Below are positions 7,772-16,423 of a stretch of 64,000 nucleotides of DNA, piece after piece. The DNA comes from Actinobacteria bacterium UBA2279. Its GTDB lineage: Bacteria > Actinomycetota > Coriobacteriia > Anaerosomatales > Anaerosomataceae. The notes under the pieces were generated by a model that did not search any database, had not been told where the DNA came from, and saw only the letters and a program-made list of their open reading frames with translations. The position numbers and the translations under genes were made by a program. Position 1 is the first letter of the stretch, and the number at the start of each line of letters is the position of its first letter. The stretch covers positions 1 through 64,000 of the forward strand of contig DDWT01000008.1 in the NCBI GenBank assembly GCA_002347365.1, in the 5' to 3' direction.

Positions 7772-9689
7772 CGTTGGGGCCTTTCATCGAGACAGCAGAA
7801 TCAGCATCCAAACCCAGCAGGCGTCCCAGCACCGCCCCCCTCACGCCATCCGGCGTGAGTCCGATCTCTGCCAGCAGACGGTCGGTCGCACCGTGGGTCA
7901 CGAAACAATCGGGTACCGCAAGACGGAGGACTGGAGCGTCCAGAGCGAGATCGGACAGTGCCTCGAGAACCGCGGCGCCCATGCCACCGATCGTACTGTT
8001 CTCCTCGATAACAACGATCAGGCGATGTGTGGCGGCGGCAGTCACCGCCTCCAAGTCGATGGGCTTGACCCACCGCATGTTCACGACCTCAGCGTCGACG
8101 CCATCGTCTGCCAGCAGCAGCGCCGCCTTCTCGGCGACGCCCACCATGCGACCTATGGCCAACAGTGACACGTCCGCCCCTTGCCGACGTACCTCCGCCT
8201 TTCCGATCTCCAGGATGCCGGGAGCCGCCGGAAGCGGGATACCGACACCTTTGCCGCGCGGGAATCGAATGGCGACAGGGCCGTCGAGCTTGAGAGCTGT
8301 ATGCAGCATGTGCGATAGCTCGGCCTCATCGGCAGGCGCCATTATGGTGAGATTAGGCACCGTCCGCAGGTACGTCATGTCGAAGACACCGTGGTGCGTG
8401 GGCCCATCCTCTCCAACGAGGCCCGCACGATCAAGTGCGAAGACGACGTGCAGGTTCTGAAGCGCAACATCTTGTATGACCTGGTCGAATGCTCGCTGCA
8501 TGAACGTCGAGTAGAGCGCGACTACGGGCAGAAGCCCGCCATGGGCAAGCCCTGCGGCAAGACCGACTGCATGTTGCTCGGCGATGCCGACATCGTAGAA
8601 ACGATCGGGGTACGTCTCCGAGAACTGCGTAAGTCCGGTCCCCGCAGGCATCGCGGCAGTGATCGCGACAATGCGCTCGTCGGCGTCGGCCTCCTTCACA
8701 AGGGAGGTGCCGAAGGCATCCGTGAAGGTCATCGCACCACCGGAGCCATTGACCTTGCCGGTCTCGATCGAGAACGGGCTGATGCCGTGGAACGTGTCCG
8801 GCCGATCCTCAGCGTGTGCGTATCCCATGCCCTTGCGCGTCACCGCATGCACGATCACAGGACCATCGTTCTGCTTCGCCCACGTGATGGCGTTCTGGAC
8901 CTGCTGTACATCATGTCCGTCTATCGGCCCGACGTACTTGATTCCCAGCTCCTCGAACAGCATGCCGGGAACAAGGAGCTGTTTGACTGATTCTTTGGCG
9001 GCCTCACCGGCTGCGACCATAGCCGCACCGATCCTGGTCTTGCCGAGCGCCGACTCGACATCGTCACGCAGACGACGGTATCTCCGGTCGAGGCGAACGC
9101 GGGCAAGATAGCTCGATATCGCGCCGACGTTGGGAGCGATCGACATCTCGTTGTCATTCAGAAGGATGATCAGTCGGGTGCCGAGATGTCCGGCCTGGTT
9201 GAGGGCCTCGAACGCCATGCCCCCCGTCAGCGCCCCGTCTCCGATGACCGCCACCACGGTCTCGTCTCCGCCAACCGTATCTCGAGCACACGCGAGACCG
9301 AGCGCGACCGAGATCGAGTTGCTGGCATGACCCGCATCGTGAACATCGTACGGGCTCTCACTACGTTTGGGGAACCCACAGACACCACCGTACGTACGCA
9401 GAGTGCCGAAAGTATCTCTCCGCCCCGTGACAAGCTTGTGCACGTAGGATTGATGACCGACGTCCCAGACGATCTTGTCCGCTGGACAGTCCAGCGCACG
9501 ATGCAATCCCAACGTCAGTTCGACAACGCCGAGGTTAGGGGCCAGATGGCCGCCTGTGACCGCAACCGTGGATATGAGCTCTTCTCGTATCTCTGCGGCG
9601 AGCTGCCTCAGCTGCTCTGCATCGAGAGGCTTGAGATCGCTCGGAGACTCGATGGAGTCCAGGAGGCGCTCAGCGCTCAACGGCAACAT
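7737..9689 (-). CDS. dxs: 1-deoxy-D-xylulose-5-phosphate synthase
   Basis: 650-residue thiamine-diphosphate enzyme condensing pyruvate and glyceraldehyde-3-phosphate, the first step of the MEP isoprenoid route. The ThDP motif starts at VIGDGALTGGMAFEALNQAG; other blocks are WDVGHQSYVHKL, FHGISPF and the transketolase central region YDVGIAEQHAV. The annotated ATG directly abuts AGGAG, so translation may start at TTG four codons in. ispA and xseA, which usually precede dxs, are missing; 87 bp containing a promoter-like site separate it from xseB. Confidence 0.96.
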   Translation of the reverse strand: MLPLSAERLLDSIESPSDLKPLDAEQLRQLAAEIREELISTVAVTGGHLAPNLGVVELTLGLHRALDCPADKIVWDVGHQSYVHKLVTGRRDTFGTLRTYGGVCGFPKRSESPYDVHDAGHASNSISVALGLACARDTVGGDETVVAVIGDGALTGGMAFEALNQAGHLGTRLIILLNDNEMSIAPNVGAISSYLARVRLDRRYRRLRDDVESALGKTRIGAAMVAAGEAAKESVKQLLVPGMLFEELGIKYVGPIDGHDVQQVQNAITWAKQNDGPVIVHAVTRKGMGYAHAEDRPDTFHGISPFSIETGKVNGSGGAMTFTDAFGTSLVKEADADERIVAITAAMPAGTGLTQFSETYPDRFYDVGIAEQHAVGLAAGLAHGGLLPVVALYSTFMQRAFDQVIQDVALQNLHVVFALDRAGLVGEDGPTHHGVFDMTYLRTVPNLTIMAPADEAELSHMLHTALKLDGPVAIRFPRGKGVGIPLPAAPGILEIGKAEVRRQGADVSLLAIGRMVGVAEKAALLLADDGVDAEVVNMRWVKPIDLEAVTAAATHRLIVVIEENSTIGGMGAAVLEALSDLALDAPVLRLAVPDCFVTHGATDRLLAEIGLTPDGVRGAVLGRLLGLDADSAVSMKGPNDERQSHRRHAR

Positions 9690-9731
9690 CTCCTGCTCGT
9701 CGTGTGGTACGGGCGGACTCCCGCGCGCACC

Positions 9732-9740
9732 ATCGTATCA
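9732..9740 (-). promoter_or_regulatory. Possible extended -10 promoter for dxs
   Basis: TGATACGAT on the - strand fits an extended -10 (TG-N-TACGAT, hexamer four of six). It overlaps an inverted repeat, GTATC and GATAC arms 4 bp apart (9735-9748). It lies in the only sizeable gap between xseB and dxs. No -35 is evident. Confidence 0.35.
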
Positions 9741-9776
9741 TGCGATACAGTCCCCAACGGCACCGTCACAGCGCCG

Positions 9777-10115
9777 TTACGAGGCCGAAGACCGGCCGTC
9801 TCCAGACTCTTCCGACTGCTCTCGGTCGCCCACCATATCCAAAGTCCCCGTCGGCGACCCTTCATCGGTCGACGTGACATCACCGTTCTCGGAGCCAGTT
9901 GCTGTGAAGTCTTCCGGAATAGAATCAGCCGGCGCGGGAACGGTGTCGTTGAAGTCGGTATGGTCAACGAGTTCGGTGCACATCAACGCAAGTCGGGCAC
10001 CTTCTTCAAGCAGATCGAGACTCTTCTCAAGAGTGGTGTCCTTCTTGCGCGCCTGTGCGGCTATCTCCTCAAGACGCAGTCGGGCCTGCTCGAATGTGTA
10101 ACGCTCATCAGCCAT
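9777..10115 (-). CDS. xseB: Exonuclease VII small subunit-like, with acidic tail
   Basis: 112 residues. Residues 6-58 form the XseB helical hairpin (FEQARLRLEEIAAQA, then LEKSLDLLEEGARLAL), the small subunit that binds the XseA catalytic subunit. The remaining 55 residues are acidic and low-complexity (many D, E, S, T), about doubling the useful length of a typical XseB. No xseA is present in this window, although the two are normally adjacent. It follows nusB by 3 bp and has GGAG before its ATG. Family call is good; whether it still works with XseA is unknown. Confidence 0.8.
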   Translation of the reverse strand: MADERYTFEQARLRLEEIAAQARKKDTTLEKSLDLLEEGARLALMCTELVDHTDFNDTVPAPADSIPEDFTATGSENGDVTSTDEGSPTGTLDMVGDREQSEESGDGRSSAS

Positions 10116-10118
10116 CCG

Positions 10119-10565
10119 TCACTCCGCTTCTTCGTCCGCAACTGACTCACTCGGGACCACGTCCAACGCGTGACGCTCGGCAATCCTGCCAAGGACACCG
10201 TTGACGAACTTCGAGGAGTCTTCGCCTCCATAGAGCTTCGCCATCTCGATCGCCTCGTTGATCGCGACCGAATCCGGTACCTCTGACTCGAAGACGATCT
10301 CATACACGGCCAGTCTCAGTATGTTGCGGTCAACGAACGGCATCCGAACCAGAGACCAGTTCTCAGAGGTGCCCTCGATCTCTGAGTCGATCTCAAGCAG
10401 ATGCTCCTCGGTCTGGACGGCAAGCCGCCTTGAGTAGTCGGATGGCTCCCCGTCTTCATCGTTGTATGCATGCGTTTCGAGAATCCGCACGACATTGTCG
10501 CCGGTCATCTCTCGTTGATACAGCATCTGCAGCGCCTGACGGCGCGCTCTTGTCCGCTCGAGCAT
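10119..10565 (-). CDS. nusB: Transcription antitermination factor NusB
   Basis: 148-residue helical RNA-binding protein that, with NusE (S10), binds boxA and supports rRNA antitermination. The typical start RTRARRQALQMLYQREM and the C-terminal block VAINEAIEMAKLYG and KFVNGVLGRIAE are present. The acidic C-terminal tail is longer than in E. coli. It lies after the Asp23-like gene, as in Bacillus. Confidence 0.93.
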   Translation of the reverse strand: MLERTRARRQALQMLYQREMTGDNVVRILETHAYNDEDGEPSDYSRRLAVQTEEHLLEIDSEIEGTSENWSLVRMPFVDRNILRLAVYEIVFESEVPDSVAINEAIEMAKLYGGEDSSKFVNGVLGRIAERHALDVVPSESVADEEAE

Positions 10566-10588
10566 CAGAAATGCACCATCGCGATGCG

Positions 10589-10933
10589 CTACTGCTCTTC
10601 GAATTGGATGCCGTCGATGAATACATCGACCGCTGAGACTCGTTGCCCGGTCTGAGTCAGGAGCGCATCTCCGACCACGCGCTGGACAGCCGTGGCTACC
10701 TCACGCAAGGGCGTGCCGTAGTGGACCATCAGGTGCAAGACGACGTGCAAAGAGCCGTCATCGATGACACTGACCGCTACGCCTCGCGCGCCGCTCTTGG
10801 GTACGAGACCGGCAAGTCCCTGACTCCCGGGGATACAGGCCACACCCTCGACACTTTGCGTCGCGAGTGCCGCGATCGTCTCCAAGACACCCGGTGCAAC
10901 ACCGAGCCCCTCGAGCCGAATCTCGTCAGACAT
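10589..10933 (-). CDS. Asp23/Gls24 family (DUF322) protein
   Basis: 114-residue alkaline-shock-protein-23-type protein, similar in position to Bacillus YqhY between accC and nusB. It shows the family blocks GVLETIAALATQSVEGV and YGTPLREVATAVQRVV. Function is not settled; in Firmicutes some members affect envelope stress or acetyl-CoA carboxylase balance. I chose the ATG at 10933, which has AAGGAGG at ideal spacing inside the accC end (8 bp overlap). A longer reading from 10984 would lie deep in accC. Confidence 0.88.
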   Translation of the reverse strand: MSDEIRLEGLGVAPGVLETIAALATQSVEGVACIPGSQGLAGLVPKSGARGVAVSVIDDGSLHVVLHLMVHYGTPLREVATAVQRVVGDALLTQTGQRVSAVDVFIDGIQFEEQ

Positions 10934-12341
10934 CGCTCGCCTCCTTGTTCGACTGCTTCGTGCCGGTCGCATGCGCTTCCACATCAGCTATCGAGACGTG
11001 GCGCTCAACGAAGTCAGTATAGACCTCCCCGCGCATGAAGTACTCGTTATCCACAACGTACTGATGGAACGGGATAGTCGTCGGTATACCCAACAAGATG
11101 AACTCATCGAGCGCCCTGCGCGCCCGTGCAACCGCTTCATCGCGCGTCTCACCCCACACGATCAGCTTCGCCAAAAGAGAATCGTAGTAGGGAGGGACCG
11201 TATATCCCGTGTACAGATGGCTGTCCACCCGGACCCCAAAACCGCCGGGAGCGTTGAACAACTCGATCTTCCCGGGATGCGGGCGGAAGTTGGCGAACGG
11301 GTCCTCAGCGTTGATTCGAAACTCGATCGCGTGTCCGCGCAAGACGATGTCCTCTTGCCGTGTATGACGCATAGCCTCACCCGAGGCGATCCGGATCTGC
11401 TCCTTGATGATATCGACTCCCGTGATCTGTTCGGTCACCGGGTGCTCAACCTGCACGCGCGTGTTCATCTCCATGAAGAAGAACGAACCATCCTCATCAA
11501 GCAAGAACTCCACCGTGCCGGCGTTCACGTAGTCCACCGCCCGAACGGCCTTCAGAGCAGCGGCGCCCATCTCGGCGCGCAGCTCAGGAGTGAGAGCTGG
11601 CGATGGCGCCTCCTCGATGAGCTTCTGATGACGGCGCTGCACGGAGCAGTCCCGCTCCAGAAGATGAACCGCGTTGCCGTGAGTGTCCGCGAGTACCTGG
11701 ATCTCAACATGCCGGGGACGAGATAGGTACTTCTCGATGTACACGGTGTCATTGCCGAACGCCGCGGCCGCTTCTGTCTTGGCAGCGGTGAAGTTGACGC
11801 GCAACTCCTTCTCATCGTTGGCGATGCGCATGCCCTTCCCGCCGCCGCCGGCCGCCGCCTTGATGAGCACCGGAAAGCCCACCTCTGTTGCGAACTCAAG
11901 CGCTTCATCCGCGGATTCAACGGCACCTTCACTACCGGGTACACACGGAACACCGGCAGCGAGCATGGTCTGCCGTGCAATAGCCTTGTCACCCATCCGT
12001 TCGATAGCATCCGGCGACGGCCCGACGAACAGCAGCCCGGAGTCAGCGCAGGCTCTCGCAAAAGCGGCGTTCTCGGCCAGGAAACCGTATCCGGGATGGA
12101 CTGCATCGGCACCCTTCACAAGAGCCGCCGATATGATGTTCGGCATACTGAGGTAACTCTGGGCGGATGCGGCCGGCCCGATGCAGACAGCCTCATCTGC
12201 CATGCGTGCGTGCAGTGAGTCGCGGTCGGCCTCAGAGTAGACAGCGACGGAGGCGATGCCCATCTCTTTGCACGCCCGCACGATGCGAAGCGCTACCTCA
12301 CCGCGATTCGCGATGAGCAGTTTGCGGATCGCCCCCGCCAC
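10926..12341 (-). CDS. accC: Biotin carboxylase AccC
   Basis: 471-residue ATP-grasp biotin carboxylase that carboxylates biotin on its carrier. Motifs: KLLIANRGEVALRI at the start, the glycine-rich ATP loop KAAAGGGGKGMRI, RHVEIQVLAD, MNTRVQVEHPVTE and the C-terminal RARRALDEF. The GTG at 12341 lies 1 bp after the stop of the upstream fusion gene and has GGGAG before it; the longer reading to 12425 is not supported. Because the preceding gene encodes carboxyltransferase plus carrier, the pair could form a two-subunit pyruvate carboxylase, and AccC could also serve acetyl-CoA carboxylase. Confidence 0.95.
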   Translation of the reverse strand: MAGAIRKLLIANRGEVALRIVRACKEMGIASVAVYSEADRDSLHARMADEAVCIGPAASAQSYLSMPNIISAALVKGADAVHPGYGFLAENAAFARACADSGLLFVGPSPDAIERMGDKAIARQTMLAAGVPCVPGSEGAVESADEALEFATEVGFPVLIKAAAGGGGKGMRIANDEKELRVNFTAAKTEAAAAFGNDTVYIEKYLSRPRHVEIQVLADTHGNAVHLLERDCSVQRRHQKLIEEAPSPALTPELRAEMGAAALKAVRAVDYVNAGTVEFLLDEDGSFFFMEMNTRVQVEHPVTEQITGVDIIKEQIRIASGEAMRHTRQEDIVLRGHAIEFRINAEDPFANFRPHPGKIELFNAPGGFGVRVDSHLYTGYTVPPYYDSLLAKLIVWGETRDEAVARARRALDEFILLGIPTTIPFHQYVVDNEYFMRGEVYTDFVERHVSIADVEAHATGTKQSNKEASDV

Positions 12342-12342
12342 G

Positions 12343-14220
12343 CTAGACTCCCGGCTCGTAGTAGAACAGCACCGTTCCATACTCGACTGCAGCGCCGTTC
12401 TCCACGACCACCTCGCGGATGACACCCGGCTCGTCCGCAGTGATCTCGTTCATAAGCTTCATGGCTTCGAGGATACACAGGGTCTGGCCCTCTTCGACGA
12501 TATCACCAACCTTCACGAACGGATCCGCGCCCGGAGCACCCGCACTGTAGAAGGTCCCGACCATGGGTGCGATGACCGTCTTCCACGTCATCGGGCGAAC
12601 CGGCGCAGCGTCATCGCCGACCACTTGCGGTGATTCGGGACTGGCAGGCATCGACGACTGGGCGGTCGCGTCGGCTGCACCGTGGGCAACCGAAACCAGG
12701 GGGCCGCTCACGCCGCCCTTTCGGACGACGACTCGCTTGTCACCCTCCTCGATGATGACCTCACTGACATCCGAGGTCTCGACGAGCTTGATGAGCTCGC
12801 GGATCTGATTGACGTCCACGGAATCGTCCTCCTCCATCACAGTATTGACCTCCTCGCCCATCATGAAGACCGCCTTCTCGGCACCCTCCTGGTGGGCTTG
12901 GAGGTATGCGCGTGCCTCGTTCGGGAACAGGGCGTACATCAATACGTCCTCTTCCGAGTGAGCCAGATCGCCGATCTCCTCAGCCATCTGCTCGTAGGTG
13001 GTCGTGTTCAACGAGCCAGGACGTGTGTCCGGTCCGAGCGGAACATCGCCGCCGAGGACCTTGGCGACGATCTGGTCGTCCATCGGGCCCGGCGCCTTGC
13101 CGTAGTAGCCCTTGATGTAGTCCTTCATCTCTTGCGGCACGACCGCCCAGCGCTTGCCTGTGAGCACGTTGATGACGGCCTGTGTACCGACGATTTGCGA
13201 CAGTGGCGTCACGAGCGGCGGATAGCCGACCTCCGCGCGCACCTTCGGTATCTCCTTCAGGACATCGGGCATCCGGTCAGACGCCTTCTGGAGTTCAAGC
13301 TGACTCGCCAGGTTGGAGAGCATGCCTCCGGGCACTTGATGACTGAATACTTCCATGTGCATCAGTGAGGTCACGCCTCGCTTGAGCTTCTTCCGCTCAC
13401 GCACGCCTTCCCAGTACTCAGCGATCTCGAAGAGCAAGTCAAGATCGATACCGCTGTCGTAGGGGCTCTCCTTGAGAGCTGCCACGATCATCTCGACAGC
13501 CGGCTGGCTGTTGCCGAACGCAAGCGCTACGACCGCCGTGTCGATGATGTCCGCGCCGGCCTCAACACCCTTGAGGTAGTTCATGGGGGCCATACCACCG
13601 ATGTAGTGGCAGTGCACGTGCACGGGAAGCCCGATCTCCGTCTTGAGGGCCCGAACGAGTTTCTCCGTCCGGAACGGCGTGAGCATGCCGGCCATGTCCT
13701 TGACGCAGATAGTGTCGGCGCCCATCATCTTGAGTTCCTGCGCGTACTCCAGGTAGCTATCCAGCGTGTGTACGGGGCTGACAGTGTAACTGATCGCACC
13801 CTCGAAATGCCCGCCGCACTCCTTGATGGCCTCGGCCGAGACCTCTATGTTGCGGCGATCGTTGAGAGCGTCGAACACTCGAAAGATGTCGATACCGTTG
13901 CGCTTGGACGCGTGCACGAAGCGTCGAACGATGTCATCGCTATAGTGTCGGTAGCCCACGAGGTTCTGTCCGCGCAACAGCATCTGCAGGGGCGTCTTGG
14001 GCGCATGCAGCTTGATGACACGCAGACGATCCCACGGATTCTCGTCGAGGAAGCGCAAGGCAGCATCGAATGTCGCCCCGCCCCAAACCTCCAAAGACCA
14101 GTACCCAACAGAGTCCATCTTCGGCAGGATCGGTAGCATGTCCGCCATCTGCATGCGCGTCGCCCATAGCGACTGATGCGCATCACGCAGAGTGGTGTCG
14201 GTTATGTGAACCGGTCGCAT
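12343..14220 (-). CDS. Carboxyltransferase-biotin carrier fusion (OadA/PycB-like plus AccB)
   Basis: 625 residues in two parts. Residues 1 to about 455 are an HMGL-like carboxyltransferase acting on pyruvate/oxaloacetate: HITDTTLRDAHQSLWATRM, the metal site HVHCHYIGGMA and the lysine motif CVKDMAGML. Residues about 470-625 look like a complete AccB: the N-terminal piece NQIRELIKLVETSDVSEVII typical of acetyl-CoA carboxylase carriers, a Pro/Ala linker and the biotinyl site EAMKLMNE. It occupies the accB position between efp and accC. Likely pyruvate carboxylase or oxaloacetate decarboxylase alpha chain; no oadB pump is nearby. SD GAGGGA lies 8 bases before the ATG. Confidence 0.9.
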   Translation of the reverse strand: MRPVHITDTTLRDAHQSLWATRMQMADMLPILPKMDSVGYWSLEVWGGATFDAALRFLDENPWDRLRVIKLHAPKTPLQMLLRGQNLVGYRHYSDDIVRRFVHASKRNGIDIFRVFDALNDRRNIEVSAEAIKECGGHFEGAISYTVSPVHTLDSYLEYAQELKMMGADTICVKDMAGMLTPFRTEKLVRALKTEIGLPVHVHCHYIGGMAPMNYLKGVEAGADIIDTAVVALAFGNSQPAVEMIVAALKESPYDSGIDLDLLFEIAEYWEGVRERKKLKRGVTSLMHMEVFSHQVPGGMLSNLASQLELQKASDRMPDVLKEIPKVRAEVGYPPLVTPLSQIVGTQAVINVLTGKRWAVVPQEMKDYIKGYYGKAPGPMDDQIVAKVLGGDVPLGPDTRPGSLNTTTYEQMAEEIGDLAHSEEDVLMYALFPNEARAYLQAHQEGAEKAVFMMGEEVNTVMEEDDSVDVNQIRELIKLVETSDVSEVIIEEGDKRVVVRKGGVSGPLVSVAHGAADATAQSSMPASPESPQVVGDDAAPVRPMTWKTVIAPMVGTFYSAGAPGADPFVKVGDIVEEGQTLCILEAMKLMNEITADEPGVIREVVVENGAAVEYGTVLFYYEPGV

Positions 14221-14289
14221 GGCACCATTCCCTCATCGGCCGATCGTAACGCGAGATGGCCGAGAAGACCGCCTCGTCATGTTCGGGAC

Positions 14290-14295
14290 AGTATA
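14290..14295 (-). promoter_or_regulatory. Possible -10 box before the carboxyltransferase fusion
   Basis: TATACT (five of six) lies on the - strand in the 82 bp gap after efp. No recognisable -35. It could start a transcript for the carboxylase genes independently of efp. Confidence 0.3.
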
Positions 14296-14302
14296 CAGAA
14301 GG

Positions 14303-14863
14303 CTACACGCGGGTGATATAGCGACCGTCGCGCGTGTCTACCCGAATCACTTCGCCCGAGTTCACGAACATCGGCACCTGTACGACGGCCCCGGTCTCAA
14401 GAGTCGCAGACTTGGTGCCACCCTGCACGGTGTCGCCCTTGAAGCCAGGTTCGGTCTCCGTCACTTCAAGCTCAACGAACATGGGCGGCTCGACACCGAT
14501 CAGTTCGTCGCCCGCGTACAGCAGCTGGGCAACGTCGTTCTCCTTGAGCCAGATCGCGACTTCACCCACGACGTCCTTCGCGAGTTCAACTTGCTCGTAG
14601 GTGTCGGTATTCATGAAGTAGTACGTATCTCCGTCGTTGTAGAGATACTGCATGGACTTGGTCTCCATGCGCACGTCTTCGAGCTTCTCGCCAGCTCGGA
14701 ACGTGATGTCGACCACACGACCGGTCTTGACATCTTTGAGCTTTGTACGGACGAACGCGCCGCCCTTGCCGGGCTTCACATGCTGGAACTCGACGACGGT
14801 CCACAGCTTCCCGTCGTGGGAGATGCACAGACCGTTCTTGAGATTGTTCGTCGAAACTGCCAT
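14303..14863 (-). CDS. efp: Elongation factor P
   Basis: 186-residue EF-P, which relieves ribosome stalling at polyproline. Domain I carries the loop HVKPGKGGAFVRT, with Lys33 at the position modified in many bacteria; domains II and III follow with the normal C-terminal DTRDGRYITRV. This organism encodes proteins with long proline-rich runs in the same window, so EF-P demand is plausible. Downstream of the Xaa-Pro peptidase by 12 bp, the same order as Bacillus yqhT-efp. No modification enzyme is seen nearby. Confidence 0.96.
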   Translation of the reverse strand: MAVSTNNLKNGLCISHDGKLWTVVEFQHVKPGKGGAFVRTKLKDVKTGRVVDITFRAGEKLEDVRMETKSMQYLYNDGDTYYFMNTDTYEQVELAKDVVGEVAIWLKENDVAQLLYAGDELIGVEPPMFVELEVTETEPGFKGDTVQGGTKSATLETGAVVQVPMFVNSGEVIRVDTRDGRYITRV

Positions 14864-14875
14864 TCGTTGACCTTC

Positions 14876-15964
14876 CTAGATTTCGATGAGCTGTTTTGGA
14901 GAGTGTGAGAGCAGACGGAAACCGCCCTCTTCGACCACTACCAAGTCTTCTATTCTAACACCGCCAAATCCCTCGATGTAGACGCCCGGCTCGACAGTGA
15001 CCACAGAGCCTGCCAGCAGCGGGTCATGGCTCTTCGGGTTCACGGTCGGCTTCTCATGGACATCCAGGCCCACTCCGTGGCCAAGACCATGAGTGAAGTA
15101 CTCCGCAAGACCACAGCCCTCGAGAACGATCCGCGCGGCCTCGTGCACTTCCCACGCCGGACGACCAGCGCGCACAGCGGCGATTCCAGCCTCGTTCGCC
15201 GCGAGTACTGCGTCATAGAGTTCTCGCTGTCGATCGCTCGCGCTGCCGACGACAACCGTTCGCGTCATATCGGCACAATAGCCGGCTACGCGCGCACCGA
15301 AGTCGAGCTTGAGAAAGTCGCCTGCGCTCACAGCCCGATCGGTGACCGATGCGTGAGGATGCGCAGAGTTGGGACCACTCGCTACGATGCAGTCGAACGC
15401 GACGCCGTTCGAGCCATTCCGGCGCATGAAGAACTCGAGCTCCAGTGCGATATCCCGCTCTGTGAGACCTTCGCGCGCAAACCCGCGAATGTGGTCAAAC
15501 GCCCGGTCCGTCAGGGCGGCCGCCTCACTGATCAGCGCTATCTCATTCTCGTCTTTGACCTGCCTGATCTCATCAAGCCAACCATCGATGACTCGTACGC
15601 TCCCGAAGAATTGCTCTGAGATGAATTTGAACCGTCCGTAGGAGACGGTACTCTCAAGCGCGATCTCACCTACGCCCATGGCCTTCAGGTTCGAGCACAG
15701 CTCGACGTACAGGGAGTCCTCCGGAACCCGAACCTCCCACGGTGTGTCCCTGGACGCCACCAGAGCCGCCCCGCTGTACCGCCGATCCGTGTAGAACAGG
15801 GCCTGGTCAGCTGTCACGAGACAAGCCGCATTGATGCCGCCATCGATCACATCCTCGAATCCCGTCAGATACCGGAGATTCGAAACGCTGGATATCACCA
15901 TCGCGGGCACACGCTCCGCGTTGAGGCGTCGGCGTAGTGCGGCGAGTCGGTGTTCGGCCTTCAT
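14876..15964 (-). CDS. M24B Xaa-Pro aminopeptidase
   Basis: 362-residue creatinase/prolidase-like metallopeptidase (PepP/PepQ, Bacillus YqhT-like). The metal-site blocks are visible: LDFGARVAGYCADMTRT (two Asp), HGLGHGVGLDVHE (His), VVTVEPGVYIEGFGGVRIED (two Glu). The N-terminal creatinase-like domain includes VSNLRYLTGFEDV. I chose the ATG at 15964, which overlaps the aroQ stop by 4 bp (ATGA) and has GGCGGAG upstream; earlier in-frame starts lie inside aroQ. Predicted cytoplasmic. Confidence 0.9.
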   Translation of the reverse strand: MKAEHRLAALRRRLNAERVPAMVISSVSNLRYLTGFEDVIDGGINAACLVTADQALFYTDRRYSGAALVASRDTPWEVRVPEDSLYVELCSNLKAMGVGEIALESTVSYGRFKFISEQFFGSVRVIDGWLDEIRQVKDENEIALISEAAALTDRAFDHIRGFAREGLTERDIALELEFFMRRNGSNGVAFDCIVASGPNSAHPHASVTDRAVSAGDFLKLDFGARVAGYCADMTRTVVVGSASDRQRELYDAVLAANEAGIAAVRAGRPAWEVHEAARIVLEGCGLAEYFTHGLGHGVGLDVHEKPTVNPKSHDPLLAGSVVTVEPGVYIEGFGGVRIEDLVVVEEGGFRLLSHSPKQLIEI

Positions 15965-16407
15965 CGTGCTCCGCCTTCCAGGACGTCGCACAGCGCCTCT
16001 AGCCCACGGATGTAGGAGTCCGCACCGAACCCTGATATCTGTCCGATGCACACAGGCGCAGTCACACTAGTGGCCCTGAAGGCTTCTCTACCCGCAATAT
16101 TGCTGAGATGGACCTCAACGACGGGAAGTCCCACCGATGCCAGTGCGTCACGTAGAGCGTACGAGTAGTGAGTGAGCGCACCGGGGTTGATGACGATGCC
16201 ATCTTCGCCATCCACGGCGGCCTGAACACGATCGATGAGCGCCCCTTCGTGATTCGATTGGAAGAACGCGACACTCACACCGAGTTCATCCGCGCGCGCA
16301 ACCACGGCGGCTTCGATATCGCCAAGAGTCTGGGTGCCGTACACGTCGGGTTCTCGCCGTCCGAGCATATTCAGGTTTGGTCCGCTGACCACCAGAATCC
16401 GTCTCAC
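15961..16407 (-). CDS. aroQ: Type II 3-dehydroquinate dehydratase
   Basis: 148-residue type II dehydroquinase, third step of the shikimate route. Motifs GPNLNMLGRREPDVYG (catalytic Arg and Tyr), FFQSNHEGALID, INPGALTHYSYAL and EVHLSNIAGREAFR. The conserved EVH histidine is kept, but the usual IHARE motif reads IAGRE, so the second histidine is lost. The GTG at 16407 is preceded by GGGAGGAG at 5 bases; the longer reading from 16497 would overlap aroKB. Confidence 0.94.
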   Translation of the reverse strand: MRRILVVSGPNLNMLGRREPDVYGTQTLGDIEAAVVARADELGVSVAFFQSNHEGALIDRVQAAVDGEDGIVINPGALTHYSYALRDALASVGLPVVEVHLSNIAGREAFRATSVTAPVCIGQISGFGADSYIRGLEALCDVLEGGAR

Positions 16408-16423
16408 TACGACTCCTCCCGTG

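Noticed and set aside
9186..10145. + strand open frame of 319 codons opposite dxs and xseB
   Set aside because: Shadow of dxs; no start signal and no recognisable domain.
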